From: DATFNI01 sp963787205
Lineage (GTDB): Bacteria > Bacteroidota > Rhodothermia > Balneolales > DATFMH01
Length of the DNA: 64,000 bases
NCBI GenBank assembly: GCA_963787205.1
Contig: CAWBCD010000006.1
Location: 248,001 to 312,000 of the forward strand
Reading direction: 5' to 3'
Made by a program: the position numbers and the translations under genes. This document shows positions 52,461-62,585 of this stretch, piece by piece; the first letter of the stretch is position 1; the number at the start of each line of letters is the position of its first letter. The notes under the pieces were generated by a model. That model was not told where the DNA came from and ran no database searches. It worked only from the letters and a program-made list of their open reading frames with translations.

Positions 52461-54716
52461 TTATTCGGTTGCCATCGTTGGTTCATTGACAATATGAAGC
52501 TCATTCATGATGCGATCGACATGATAAATCTTATCAGTAAGGAACAGCACGTAGCGGATATCCACACTAATGGTTCTGTTTAAGTCCGGATCAAAGAAAT
52601 AGTCGCCAACGACCCCCTCAATATTACCATCAAATGCCACTCCGATCACATTTCCGTTGGCGTCCATAACGGGACTTCCCGAATTTCCGCCGGTAATGTC
52701 GTTGGTTGAAAGGAAGCAGACAATAAGACTGTCTGTACTTGTCAGATATTGATTATGAGGTTCAAACGTGCCTTTGGGAGTTATATGGTTCTTGTACCAA
52801 TCCATCAGAAACTCAGGTACATTAAATGGCTCTTTACCTGTATTTTTTGCGATGACTCCATTGAATGTTGTCCGCGGCAGGTAATAAACACCATCCTCCG
52901 GATGATATCCCATGATTCGCCCGCCAGTCATTCGAAGTGTGAAATTTGCATCAGGATATTCAGTCGAATCATTCCGAAACGCCATCATGCCTTTTACATA
53001 AATCTTACGTGCCGGTACGACGATGCCGTAATGCTGTACATATGTCTGACGTGCATTCATATAAGCATCATGCAACACATCATAAAGCTGGATCATATCA
53101 TCTTTAGGCAACGATTCTGCCGTCTTTTTATCAAGATTTAGAAAACCTCGTGCCTGACCGGCATTGAATACGATTGAGGTTTGTAACTGCTTGTTGAGAT
53201 ACGACTGGATAGCGCTGTCAAGTTTATCTCCGCTCAGTGCCCCAAACTGTTGTTCGATGTATGGAATTTGCTTGTCAGCCGGTAAATTAGCCAGCATCTT
53301 CAGCATTTCCTTGAGTGTCAACAGTTCGGCATCCATATTTTTCTCGTTCACCAGCCGCGAACGTCGGGCAAGCAAGCTGTCCTGTTTAGCCGCGTCAAAA
53401 GTTTCGTTTTTACCATTCAGATAGTTGTAATATTGATTAAAGAGAGCAGCCGCCTGCAGCGGTTTTGAATAGTTGAGCGTGTAATAAGTGCTGTAAATCA
53501 CATCTCCGGACTGATCGGCAAGTGCAAATCCTTTTTTAAGAGAATCCAGCACGCCGCCGTATCGCTTCTCACGTGAAGGATCCTGCTGCATCCATTTATT
53601 AAACGCATCCTCCTGGTCTCGCCGGCGCTTTACGATGTGATATTTTTTGAAGCCTTCCTGGACGCCCTGGAAATATTTCAGCTCGTTGGCGAAATCGGCA
53701 CGGTCAGATGCATTGGCTACGGCTTCCTCAGGATTATGATCAGCAGCGTACTCAAGTCCATCCAAGATAGCCTGGAAGGAGTCAATCAAATATTTATTAC
53801 GGTGGTTCTGATAAAAATCAAACGCATAACTGCTCTGGTGACGATACGTGCTTCCTGGAAAACCCATGATCATCGTAAAGCTTCCGGGATGATAACCGTT
53901 AAGACTGATATTCAGCACGCGCTCAGGATGATAGGGTACATTATCCTTGTTATATGTTCTGCCGGAGCCATCCGGGGCAACATATGCCCGTAAAAATGAG
54001 AAATCGCCGGTATGGCGGGGCCACATCCAGTTGTCAATGTCACCTCCAAATTTTCCAACTGATGACGGCGGGGCGAACACAATGCGTACATCACGTATCA
54101 CCTTGTAAACGATCATGTACTGCTTATTGCCGGCCCAGAAATCATCGATTTCAACTTCCAGATCCTTGTCGTCGCCCTTACGTTGGGTTACCATATTCTG
54201 GCGAACCTGTTGCTCCTTTTGTGCACGTTCTTCAGGGGAGAGGCCATTCGGTAACTGCGACTTTATTTGGCTGGTCACATCTTTTTCCCCGATAGGGATG
54301 TAAAGCGTATATCCCTTGGCCGGTATTTCTTCTGACTGGTTATGAGCAATAAACCCATTTTCAAGATAATTCTGCTGGACGGTGCTTGCAGATGCAACCG
54401 CATCATACGCAACGTGGTGATTGGTCAGGATTAATCCATTGGAGGACACGAACGAACCGGTAGCTCCGCCACTCTCTCCAATGTTGACACGAACGATCGC
54501 TTTGTTGAGTGTTGCAGAATCAGCACTGTAAAACTGGCTGGCCGGCACGTTTAAGCCTTTGGCCTTCATTTCTGCATATACCGGGCCTTTCAGCTGAGGC
54601 AACAACCACATTCCGGCATCATCCGGAGTATTGTGAACCTGACCCAAAAGATTACCAGCCAAAAGTAAGCTGATAAGTACCAGAAATGTAATGGATTTGG
54701 GAAATATTCGTCTCAT
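52461..54716 (-). CDS. S46 family dipeptidyl peptidase (DPP7-like)
   Basis: Periplasmic serine exopeptidase releasing dipeptides, about 751 residues from ATG at 54716 (MRRIFPKS, then a signal ending NLLGQ). ATG at 54788 would add 24 residues before the signal. Catalytic elements: His in LTNHHVAYDA, Asp in GGDIDNWMWPRHTGDFSFLRAY and Ser in TGGNSGSPVMD. The specificity residue in VAFDGNIEG is Gly, as in DPP7 (hydrophobic P1), where acidic-specific DPP11 has Arg. It supports amino-acid feeding on peptides. Confidence 0.94.
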   Translation of the reverse strand: MRRIFPKSITFLVLISLLLAGNLLGQVHNTPDDAGMWLLPQLKGPVYAEMKAKGLNVPASQFYSADSATLNKAIVRVNIGESGGATGSFVSSNGLILTNHHVAYDAVASASTVQQNYLENGFIAHNQSEEIPAKGYTLYIPIGEKDVTSQIKSQLPNGLSPEERAQKEQQVRQNMVTQRKGDDKDLEVEIDDFWAGNKQYMIVYKVIRDVRIVFAPPSSVGKFGGDIDNWMWPRHTGDFSFLRAYVAPDGSGRTYNKDNVPYHPERVLNISLNGYHPGSFTMIMGFPGSTYRHQSSYAFDFYQNHRNKYLIDSFQAILDGLEYAADHNPEEAVANASDRADFANELKYFQGVQEGFKKYHIVKRRRDQEDAFNKWMQQDPSREKRYGGVLDSLKKGFALADQSGDVIYSTYYTLNYSKPLQAAALFNQYYNYLNGKNETFDAAKQDSLLARRSRLVNEKNMDAELLTLKEMLKMLANLPADKQIPYIEQQFGALSGDKLDSAIQSYLNKQLQTSIVFNAGQARGFLNLDKKTAESLPKDDMIQLYDVLHDAYMNARQTYVQHYGIVVPARKIYVKGMMAFRNDSTEYPDANFTLRMTGGRIMGYHPEDGVYYLPRTTFNGVIAKNTGKEPFNVPEFLMDWYKNHITPKGTFEPHNQYLTSTDSLIVCFLSTNDITGGNSGSPVMDANGNVIGVAFDGNIEGVVGDYFFDPDLNRTISVDIRYVLFLTDKIYHVDRIMNELHIVNEPTMATE

Positions 54717-54935
54717 AGTCAATCTCAATTTTTTTACCGGACAAAATGAAAGAATGGCACAATCCGGCGTCTTATTTCTATTTTTCAAGCATAAGAGGAT
54801 AATTAGTAATCAGCGCAAATAATACTACAAAATCTGTTATATTGCGTACCAGAAATACAGCAACCGGCAAAGTAAAGTGACGAGCCGGTATTCTACTGCT
54901 ATCTCCTGATAAGCCAAATAAACGACGATCTTACT

Positions 54936-55292
54936 ATGTACCAGGAAAAATTTTTCTTTCTCTGTCATGTTTCTCTAAGTGCCACCGGACCTCAGGATGT
55001 GAATATCCTGCAAAAGGCGGAAACGACAAAAGAATTTCCAGACCTTTTCAAAAAATACGAAGACCTTCGCTCACATGCTTTTAACGAAGACGGCCTCTTC
55101 AGTATCATTCGCGCCGACGATCTCCATTTAATCGTCAGAACAGGCTCTGAGGAAACTGCAAAAGAAACAGCTTTTGAAGAAGGGAAAGCTAATCTGATCA
55201 CCAATTTACAGCATAAGGTGATGCAGGAAAAAGATAAAAATGCCCTCTCTATCCTTAAGGAAGTTCACGGCATTGAAATGGAATTGAACTAA
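54936..55292 (+). CDS. Hypothetical protein, 118 residues
   Basis: Small soluble protein, MYQEKFFFLCHVSLSATGP at the start and a charged helical C-terminus (NLQHKVMQEKDKNALSILKEVHG). No family recognised. It starts 219 bp upstream of the peptidase start on the opposite strand and 65 bp before the TPR gene on the same strand, so it may be co-transcribed with the TPR protein and pseudouridine synthase. Confidence 0.55.
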   Translation: MYQEKFFFLCHVSLSATGPQDVNILQKAETTKEFPDLFKKYEDLRSHAFNEDGLFSIIRADDLHLIVRTGSEETAKETAFEEGKANLITNLQHKVMQEKDKNALSILKEVHGIEMELN

Positions 55293-55357
55293 TATCAGTT
55301 TCGGCTGGAGAAATCAAAGCCAGTTGTTGAAACCTGGCTGTTATCAATTTTTTACCC

Positions 55358-55900
55358 ATGGGATCTGATAAAACGATCAAAGAGGAACTAGTTCGGAAAT
55401 CGGAAGAATTAGTTGATTTGATTGAGGGATTTGAAGAAGGCATACGTGAAAATGACGAAGACGCCTGCGTAAATATTTCCCATCAGCTCGATCAGATCGG
55501 CTTCTATCTTGTTGATCTCATCCCTAAACTTTCCGGCGGCGATCTGGCATACGCCCAATTTATGATGGGTTCTTTATGCAGTGTACTCCGGATGTGGCCT
55601 CAGGCTGAAGAAGCTTACAGCAAAGCACTCGAACACTGGCCCGGGCATGTAGGATTGCTCAATGAATACTTTATCTGTTTGATGGAACTGGAACGTTACG
55701 AAGACGCCCTGCCTGTAATCAAAAGGAGCATTCAAGAGGGCGGAGAAACCCCGGATGTTCTCCAGAACCTTGCCGCCGTACTGGCACGACTTGACAGGAC
55801 TAGCGAAGCGAAGGTCGTGCTCATCAACAGTTCCGCCAGGTTTCCCGAAGACGCTGAAACACGCGAAATGCTTGCTGAATTAGATAGAATGACTGTCTGA
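55358..55900 (+). CDS. TPR-repeat protein
   Basis: 180 residues. After an acidic helical N-terminus, tetratricopeptide units run from about residue 80: MWPQAEEAYSKALEHWPGHVGLLNEYFICLMELERYEDALPVIKRSIQEGGETPDVLQNLAAVLARLDRTSEAK. It is probably a protein-protein adaptor in the cytoplasm; the partner is unknown. It lies 18 bp before the pseudouridine synthase. Confidence 0.75.
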   Translation: MGSDKTIKEELVRKSEELVDLIEGFEEGIRENDEDACVNISHQLDQIGFYLVDLIPKLSGGDLAYAQFMMGSLCSVLRMWPQAEEAYSKALEHWPGHVGLLNEYFICLMELERYEDALPVIKRSIQEGGETPDVLQNLAAVLARLDRTSEAKVVLINSSARFPEDAETREMLAELDRMTV

Positions 55901-55918
55901 TTCCCACAACTCTTTTAT

Positions 55919-56629
55919 ATGTCCAAACGAGATCCAAAGAAAAACATACCGGCTGAACCCTACAAAATCATTTATCAAGATGAAGATCTGGTTGCTGTCA
56001 GCAAACCACCAGGCTTACTGACAGTCCCAATCCCCAAGTCTTCAGCACCCAATTTATTGGATATGCTCCGCCGGGATCTCACCTCCCGATCTTCAGCTAT
56101 TTTAGTTGTTCACCGCATTGATCGTTATACATCCGGTATCGTTGTCTTCGCCAAAAATAAGACGGCACGCCACGAATTGGTCCGCCAGTTCAGGGCACAT
56201 GAGCCTGTTCGTGAATACCTCGCTCTCGTGCGCGGCACTGTTGCAAAGAGAGAAGGAATTCTGGTGCATCACCTAAAGCTGGTCAAAAAGGGATTTCGAA
56301 ATATCTCCGTATCTCCAAAAGATCCCGACAGTGCTCAGGCTAAACTGCGTTATGTTGTTCATGAGCAATATCCGAAAGCTGCATTGGTTGGTGTTCAGCT
56401 TATTACCGGGCTAAAAAATCAGATTCGTGTTCAATTTGCCGAAATTGGTAATCCCGTAATAGGCGACCGTCATTACAAAGAGAAAGAAATGCTGGAACCC
56501 CTCATCAACCGTCAGGCCCTGCATGCGTGGCGCGTCAGCCTGATACATCCGTCACAGAAGAAACAGGTCACTTTTGAGGCTCCATTGCCCCTGGACATGA
56601 ATCGGCTTATCAAAGGTTACAAAAAATGA
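55919..56629 (+). CDS. RluA-family pseudouridine synthase
   Basis: 236 residues converting uridine to pseudouridine in rRNA or tRNA. The catalytic motif HRIDRYTSGIVVFAKN has Asp68; it continues with EYLALVRGTV and TGLKNQIRVQFAEIGNPVIGD. There is no N-terminal S4 domain, as in the shorter RluA/RluC-like members. The target site cannot be read from sequence. It is followed by a strong terminator. Confidence 0.92.
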   Translation: MSKRDPKKNIPAEPYKIIYQDEDLVAVSKPPGLLTVPIPKSSAPNLLDMLRRDLTSRSSAILVVHRIDRYTSGIVVFAKNKTARHELVRQFRAHEPVREYLALVRGTVAKREGILVHHLKLVKKGFRNISVSPKDPDSAQAKLRYVVHEQYPKAALVGVQLITGLKNQIRVQFAEIGNPVIGDRHYKEKEMLEPLINRQALHAWRVSLIHPSQKKQVTFEAPLPLDMNRLIKGYKK

Positions 56630-56638
56630 TATGGATTT

Positions 56639-56674
56639 TCCCATGTTATTGTAACAACATGGGAACCATTTTTT
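56639..56674 (+). terminator. Terminator after the pseudouridine synthase gene
   Basis: Arms TCCCATGTT and AACATGGGA around 8 nt, then ACCA and six T. It lies 10 bp after the stop. Confidence 0.85.
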
Positions 56675-56749
56675 ACTAACTGATGTACATAAAGTCCCAT
56701 ACATGTTTGAAAAGGACTTAATCTGTGAGAATGGAGGGTTTTACTAAAA

Positions 56750-57679
56750 TTGATTATTGCGTCAATGCTTATGGAAATATCAAAGGCATATGATCTTATA
56801 GCTGGCAAACTGGAGACTTGGCTGAATACGGCTATCAGCATGCTGCCGAATCTGGTCATCGCACTGCTGGTTGTTATCGTTTTTTATGTGGTATCCAAGA
56901 CCTTACGGCGACTTATAGAGCGTCTTCTGGCGAAGGTCACCGATAACCTCACTATTATTCATCTTGTTGGCAGCGTCGTAGCTATATCTGTTACAGGGAT
57001 TGGTTTATTCATCGGCCTTAGCGTTCTCCAGCTCGATGATACCGTTAAGACCCTTCTCGCCGGTGCCGGTATTATCGGTTTGGCTTTAGGTTTTGCATTC
57101 CAGGATATTGCTTCCAACTTCATTGCCGGTGTGATTCTTTCGCTCCGACACCCTTTTGGCGTTAACGACTGGATAAAATCCGGTGATTATTATGGTAAGG
57201 TTCAAAGGCTTAATCTGCGCAACGCAATCCTCGAAACACCACAGGGGCAAATTGTGTATATGCCCAACAAAACTGTTTTCGAATCCCCGCTTGTAAACTA
57301 CAGCAAGAAGAAGTCACGCAGAATTGACCTCTCAGTAGGTATCTCATATGGTGATAATCTGGAAAAAGTAAAAAATGTGACACTTGAAGCGGTAGGCAGG
57401 GTTAAAAACCTGACACCCGGCAGAGATATCAAACTTTATTACCAGGAGTTTGGCGACAGCTCCATCAATTTTGTAGTCCAATTCTGGGTGCCTTTTATAA
57501 ATCAATCGGACTTCCTGGAACCACAGAGCCAGGCAATCATGCTCATCAAGAAAGCGTTTGATGAAAATGATATCACGATACCTTTCCCCATTCGCACACT
57601 CGACTTTGGTATCAAGGGTGGGGAGAAACTCAGCGCCATGATCGATGGGACAACCACTGGAAATCGGGAAAAGATGTAA
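56750..57679 (+). CDS. MscS-family mechanosensitive channel (1)
   Basis: 309 residues, small-conductance channel opened by membrane tension. N-terminal helices (SMLPNLVIALLVVIVFYVV, then VAISVTGIGLFIGLSVL) lead to the pore helix TLLAGAGIIGLALGFAFQDIASNFIAG and the beta domain starting HPFGVNDWIKSGDYYGKV. TTG at 56750 is used because GGAGGG lies 11 bp upstream; ATG at 56765 or 56771 is possible. It pairs with the next gene; c-di-AMP signalling at 7 kb also concerns osmotic balance. Confidence 0.93.
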   Translation: MIIASMLMEISKAYDLIAGKLETWLNTAISMLPNLVIALLVVIVFYVVSKTLRRLIERLLAKVTDNLTIIHLVGSVVAISVTGIGLFIGLSVLQLDDTVKTLLAGAGIIGLALGFAFQDIASNFIAGVILSLRHPFGVNDWIKSGDYYGKVQRLNLRNAILETPQGQIVYMPNKTVFESPLVNYSKKKSRRIDLSVGISYGDNLEKVKNVTLEAVGRVKNLTPGRDIKLYYQEFGDSSINFVVQFWVPFINQSDFLEPQSQAIMLIKKAFDENDITIPFPIRTLDFGIKGGEKLSAMIDGTTTGNREKM

Positions 57680-57772
57680 TTATAAACGCCTCAACCTTTT
57701 GGTGGGAAACGATTTCGTTACAATTATAATTACCTACTTATAACAACACATAACTTACCTGAGAGGATTTAC

Positions 57773-58603
57773 ATGAATCAAGATATGCAATCAATTTGGG
57801 ATTCCATTGTCCCCTTATTAACAGAGTACGGGCTCCAGGTAGTCGGAGCGATTATCATTCTGATCGTCGGTTGGGTTATTTCCGGCTGGTTAGGCAAAAG
57901 AATCCGGAAATGGTTGCAGAAGACAGGAAAGATTGACGTCACTCTTATCCCTATTCTGGCCAATATCGTTCGGTATCTTGGCATCACATTCACCTTATTA
58001 ATGGTTCTGAACAACTTTGGGATACAGACGGCAAGCATCATCGCCGTACTTGGTGCTGCCGGTCTTGCCGTTGGCTTAGCTCTGCAAGGATCGCTCAGCA
58101 ACGTGGCATCAGGAGTTATGCTGCTCGTCTTTCGTCCATTTAAAGTTGGTGATGTTGTTGAAGCGGGTGGAGTGTTGGCTATAATCGATGAAATTGGCTT
58201 ATTCATGACCAAGTTGCACACGTTCGATAATATCAATGTTTATCAGCCTAATTCTAAAATATGGGGTTCGGAAATTCGCAACTATTCACAAAATGAAACC
58301 CGTCGTGCAGATATTCCAATAGGAATTGGCTATGGTGATGATATCGATCATGCTTTAAAAGTTGTCAAAGAAGTGGTCGAAGCCGATTCGCGAACATTAT
58401 CTGATCCGGCTCCGATGTTTGCCGTTTCAGACCTGGGCGATAGTTCGGTCAACCTGATGGTTCGATTCTGGACAAAAAGCGGTGATTTTCTCAATACCAA
58501 GCTTGATCTGACCAAAGAACTTAAACAGCGTTTCGACAAGGAAGGAATCAACATTCCCTTCCCGCAGAGAGATATTCACCTGTTTCAGGCAACCAACGAC
58601 TGA
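57773..58603 (+). CDS. MscS-family mechanosensitive channel (2)
   Basis: 276 residues. TM helix VGAIIILIVGWVISGWLG, then IVRYLGITFTLLMVLNNFG and the pore helix SIIAVLGAAGLAVGLALQGSLSNVASGVML, followed by RPFKVGDVVEAGG. This is the canonical MscS layout of three helices plus a beta/C-terminal domain. It lies 93 bp after channel 1, sharing the fold but with clear divergence, so a tandem pair rather than a recent copy. GAGAGG precedes ATG. Confidence 0.94.
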   Translation: MNQDMQSIWDSIVPLLTEYGLQVVGAIIILIVGWVISGWLGKRIRKWLQKTGKIDVTLIPILANIVRYLGITFTLLMVLNNFGIQTASIIAVLGAAGLAVGLALQGSLSNVASGVMLLVFRPFKVGDVVEAGGVLAIIDEIGLFMTKLHTFDNINVYQPNSKIWGSEIRNYSQNETRRADIPIGIGYGDDIDHALKVVKEVVEADSRTLSDPAPMFAVSDLGDSSVNLMVRFWTKSGDFLNTKLDLTKELKQRFDKEGINIPFPQRDIHLFQATND

Positions 58604-58634
58604 CAAGGTATATTCATCAAAATGACGAACACAA

Positions 58635-59162
58635 ATGTCAATAACCGACCGCATACGAATTGCGAAAGGTGATATCACGAAATTAAAAGTGAATGCCATC
58701 GTCAACGCTGCCAATTCCAGCCTTTTGGGCGGAGGCGGGGTTGATGGTGCCATTCACCGTGCCGCCGGCCCCAAACTACTTGCCGAATGCAAAACCTTGA
58801 ATGGCTGCCCTACAGGAGAAGCTAAAATAACAGGCGGCTACAAACTCCCCTCTGAATATGTTATTCATACTGTTGGTCCCGTGTGGCACGGTGGAAACCG
58901 CAATGAGCGCGAATTACTTGCCAATTGTTACAAAAATAGCTTGCGTCTTGCCGATACTAAAAATATTAAATCCATAGCCTTCCCTTCCATCAGTACCGGA
59001 GCCTACCGTTTCCCGATCGATCAGGCAGCAGAAATTGCTCTTAACGAGACGAGACGATACCTCAAAAACCACGATCTTCCCGGACAAGTAACATTTGTTT
59101 GCTTCTCTGATTCCGATTATCAGTCGTATAAGACGGTATTTAGCCGTTTAACAGACAATTAG
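58635..59162 (+). CDS. Macrodomain protein (O-acetyl-ADP-ribose deacetylase type)
   Basis: 175 residues of the MacroD/YmdB group: RIAKGDITKLKVNAIVNAANSSLLGGGGVDGAIHRAAG, then IHTVGPVWHGG and SISTGAYRFP. These residues bind ADP-ribose, with the Asn and the GGGGVDGAIH loop at the catalytic site. It is likely to remove ADP-ribose from proteins or hydrolyse O-acetyl-ADP-ribose. It is 31 bp after channel 2. Confidence 0.94.
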   Translation: MSITDRIRIAKGDITKLKVNAIVNAANSSLLGGGGVDGAIHRAAGPKLLAECKTLNGCPTGEAKITGGYKLPSEYVIHTVGPVWHGGNRNERELLANCYKNSLRLADTKNIKSIAFPSISTGAYRFPIDQAAEIALNETRRYLKNHDLPGQVTFVCFSDSDYQSYKTVFSRLTDN

Positions 59163-59309
59163 ATTCAACATTTTTTGTTAGATTGCTTAGCTACTAATTG
59201 TTCCTTAAAATTGGTAGTTGTAGGAAAAATACATATATGCTGACTACGGCACGTCCAACCCCGGTAGGGATGGATTACTCAAAACCGTTATGAGATCGCA
59301 GGCTTGGAT

Positions 59310-61820
59310 ATGAATACCGAACCAAACGCAACCAATATTCTTCACGAAAATAATCATTATCTGGTCACAGAAGATGGTGAACTGATTCAAAAAGACACCT
59401 CTTTATTTAAGGGACGAAAACTTGGAATCATCGACACCGAAAACCTTGAACAAGCCCTGGAACCATTTACACGTGCGTTTGATGAGCTGGAAAAAGAGGT
59501 TGCAGGGAAATTGGAGGAGTTAGAAACTCACCAGGATTCCTCAGAAATAGCGCAACTATTTGATGATCTTCTCAACCGGGTTCGGAATGCCGATGCCATT
59601 GGCAATTTCCCCGATTTAATCAATAAAATTCAAACCAGGCAGGAAGAGTTGGTTAAAATGAGTGGCGACGCTGTGACAGAAACCGAGCCTGAAACAGTCG
59701 AAGAACCTCCAACATCGACTGACGAGTTGGAAGAAAAACAAGCCCCAACTGTAGCTGAAGCAACAAAACAGGATACAGCTTCAGACGACGAAGGAACGAT
59801 TGAAGTGAAAACAGAGCCTGAGGTTTCCTGTTCCGAAAAGCAACCCGATGAGGTCAACGAGCAGGAACAGGAAATACCGGCAGTCAAAAATGGAGAATCT
59901 GTGGAAACGCCGATTGAGGAGGAAGCAGAGAAAAAAGAGACCGGGCCGGAAGTTGTCGAAAAGTCATCTGAAACGGAAACAACTGAGAGCGAAAAAACAG
60001 ATGAAATAACTCCTGAGGAAACTATTGAGGAGCCGGCAGCTGAAGAAAAAGAAGGTAAAGAAGCCGAATCGGAAGCAGCGCAAAAAGAGAATGTAAGCGA
60101 AACCAAAGAAAAGCAGGAGTTTAAACTCGATTTTGAGGTTCCTGAAGAGCTTGCGGCTTATGTCGGAATTGTTGAGAAAGCACACTCATTGCTCCATGGT
60201 GCTGATATTCAGTACGCCAACATGGAGTTCGACAATCTTCGCCGAAAATGGAGTGAAGGTCCTGAAGTTGATGAAGAACAGCAGGAGATCTACAACAAAC
60301 TCAATGATTCATTTAATGCACTACAGAAGGAGTTTCAGGATCGCAAATCTGCCCATTACAACGAAATTCATCAGAAAAAGCTCAAAAATCTCGAACGTAA
60401 AAATGAACTTCTTAACCGCCTTAAATCTGTAATTGAACAGAAAAAATGGCATGCTATAAATGAAGTTCAGGGGATTCAGAAGCGCTGGGAGAACATCCGG
60501 CTTGTTGATTCGCAAGATGCCGAACCGTTGAACCGGCAATACAATGCGCTCGTTGACGAGTTTGAAAAGAACCGCGTTGAGTATCTCGTTGCTCGAAAGG
60601 AGAAAGAGGAACAGAACCTCACCATGAAGCTGACGATTCTGGATAAAATCCAGAGTCTGCTCAATAACGTAGACGAAAACTTCAGCGACTGGACTTCTCT
60701 CGACAGGGAGTATAACGAGTTATTGCGAGAATGGAAGAAAGTCGGCCGCGTCCCCCGCGAAAAGGCATCTGAGGCCTGGCAGCGTTATAAGGATTTACGA
60801 AGCGGTTACTACGATAAAAAACTGACATTCGACAGTTCATATCGCAACGAAGTCGAGAGCAGATATGCCAGGAAACAGAATTTGGTGAAAGAGGCCCAGG
60901 CTTTGGTTGAAGCGGAAGACCTTGCCCAGGCTGCCAGGGCAATCAATAAATTGCACAAGCGCTGGAAAGATGTTGGAGCCCTTCCTAAAGATCAATCCGA
61001 AGAATTGTGGACGCAATTCAAAACGGCTACGGATGCTTTCAATGAACGCAAAGCTGAAAACATCGAACTTCTGCGGGATCAGGAGAATGAAAATTACGAT
61101 GCCAAAGTAAAACTTTGCGAAGAAGCCGAATCGATCAAGGATACGGACAACTGGAAAGAGGGCACGCACCGCATGCAGCAGCTAATGGATCAGTGGAAAG
61201 CCATTGGACCGGTTCCAAGAAGAAAAACCAGGAAAATCTGGCGCCGTTTCAAGAAAGCGATGGATGAATTTTACGATCGCAAACGAGAATTTTTTAAGGA
61301 AGAACGGCAGAGGCAGAAAGAAAACCTGAAGCAGAAAAGGGAGATCATTGAACAGATCTTCAAATTAGGAGAACTCGAAGATCCGCTTGAGGCCCGTGAG
61401 TCCGTTAAACCTCTTCAAAAAGCATTTTCTGATATCGGATTTGTACCGATTAAACAGAAAAACAAAATATACAAACAGTACAGAGAGGCATGTGATGTTG
61501 TCTACCAGCGTGCCAGAGCTGCAGAACGCGGTGAATCTCTTGAAAAAAATGCTGTCCTCTCATCCGATGACCGGCGAGAACTTCGGGATAAGCAGAACAT
61601 GTTTAATAAGCTTCGAAAAGAGTGCGAGAAGCTTAATGAGCTGATATTGAGCTACAGTGATAGTCAGACGTTTATCCGGCCAAATAAGCAAGGTTTGCTG
61701 CTGAGAAACGAGATTCAGGGTAAGATTGATAAGGCGAAAGAAGAGCTTGAAACGAAACAGGAAAAGTTGGAAGACTTGCGCCAGGAGATCGATGAGATCC
61801 GCAATGGCGAGTCTTCCTGA
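59310..61820 (+). CDS. Large DUF349 repeat protein with acidic N-terminal region
   Basis: About 836 residues. An acidic, low-complexity Glu/Thr/Ser region (about 110-275) is followed by at least five DUF349 units (about 285-770), each a helical pair with a W-xxxG-xVP type turn: EWKKVGRVPREKASEAW, RWKDVGALPKDQSEELW, QWKAIGPVPRRKTRKIW and similar. The C-terminus is coiled coil. DUF349 proteins are of unknown function in bacteria. ATG at 59310 is preferred over TTG at 59304. It stands alone, 147 bp after the macrodomain gene. Confidence 0.9.
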   Translation: MNTEPNATNILHENNHYLVTEDGELIQKDTSLFKGRKLGIIDTENLEQALEPFTRAFDELEKEVAGKLEELETHQDSSEIAQLFDDLLNRVRNADAIGNFPDLINKIQTRQEELVKMSGDAVTETEPETVEEPPTSTDELEEKQAPTVAEATKQDTASDDEGTIEVKTEPEVSCSEKQPDEVNEQEQEIPAVKNGESVETPIEEEAEKKETGPEVVEKSSETETTESEKTDEITPEETIEEPAAEEKEGKEAESEAAQKENVSETKEKQEFKLDFEVPEELAAYVGIVEKAHSLLHGADIQYANMEFDNLRRKWSEGPEVDEEQQEIYNKLNDSFNALQKEFQDRKSAHYNEIHQKKLKNLERKNELLNRLKSVIEQKKWHAINEVQGIQKRWENIRLVDSQDAEPLNRQYNALVDEFEKNRVEYLVARKEKEEQNLTMKLTILDKIQSLLNNVDENFSDWTSLDREYNELLREWKKVGRVPREKASEAWQRYKDLRSGYYDKKLTFDSSYRNEVESRYARKQNLVKEAQALVEAEDLAQAARAINKLHKRWKDVGALPKDQSEELWTQFKTATDAFNERKAENIELLRDQENENYDAKVKLCEEAESIKDTDNWKEGTHRMQQLMDQWKAIGPVPRRKTRKIWRRFKKAMDEFYDRKREFFKEERQRQKENLKQKREIIEQIFKLGELEDPLEARESVKPLQKAFSDIGFVPIKQKNKIYKQYREACDVVYQRARAAERGESLEKNAVLSSDDRRELRDKQNMFNKLRKECEKLNELILSYSDSQTFIRPNKQGLLLRNEIQGKIDKAKEELETKQEKLEDLRQEIDEIRNGESS

Positions 61821-61850
61821 GTTAATTTCCTGTAGTGGTGATGTTGCGTT

Positions 61851-62330
61851 CTATTTAGATCCGAAATAATAGCGAATACCTACATTTGCATTCAAATCAA
61901 ATGTAGTACTTGGTGCCAGGTCGAGCACGGGGGCTACTTCAAAAAACAGACCTATGGGATCATTGGCAAACAGGTAATTGACACCGACAGGTATTCTAAC
62001 GCCCACGTTTCCTTCGTCTCCCAGAAGTACGCGACCGCCAACACCGTAATAAACAGGCATCGTGCCTTTATCTACTTTAATAAGATTATAGCTGTGCCAC
62101 AGGTAATCGGCCTGCATAGTCATAGAGTTTGTATGTTCAAAAGACCAGGCAAGGCCGAAATCGAACGCATTTCGCTGGCTTTGCCATAGCTTGGCAGTGA
62201 TCCCTGATGGTTCACCAAACATGACTCCGGCCCCGAAATTGCCCTGCTTCATCTGGGCTTTCAGGCTCAGGGGTAAGATTAATATCAAAATAAGCATCAA
62301 ATATTTTAAACGTGAATTAGTCATTTGCAC
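61851..62330 (-). CDS. Outer-membrane beta-barrel protein
   Basis: 159 residues with a signal peptide (YLMLILILILPLSLKAQ). The mature part alternates hydrophobic and polar residues and ends with an aromatic-rich strand (NANVGIRYYFGSK), typical of small eight-stranded barrels. No specific function known. It is convergent with the DUF349 gene (30 bp between stops). Confidence 0.75.
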   Translation of the reverse strand: MQMTNSRLKYLMLILILILPLSLKAQMKQGNFGAGVMFGEPSGITAKLWQSQRNAFDFGLAWSFEHTNSMTMQADYLWHSYNLIKVDKGTMPVYYGVGGRVLLGDEGNVGVRIPVGVNYLFANDPIGLFFEVAPVLDLAPSTTFDLNANVGIRYYFGSK

Positions 62331-62585
62331 CTCGAATATTTTATTTGTGTTTCAATGAAATCCCTTGCAATACATACAGTTTCCTAAAATAGTGAAAACA
62401 TGGTTCACCCGTAACAACTCATGTGGCGAGTTAACAGTTCACGTAAGTCAATAACGTGTAGCGCTTCCACGCATGAATATGTGATAGCACATAAGGCGGT
62501 GAATCATTATCCTTTATAAGCTGTTATTTGTATGCAAGAATAGAAATCATATGATTTATTGATCAGCTACCAAACCCAATGAGCT

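Noticed and set aside
59630..60106. 158-codon Ser-rich antisense frame within the DUF349 gene
   Set aside because: It mirrors the Glu-rich low-complexity region of the coding strand.
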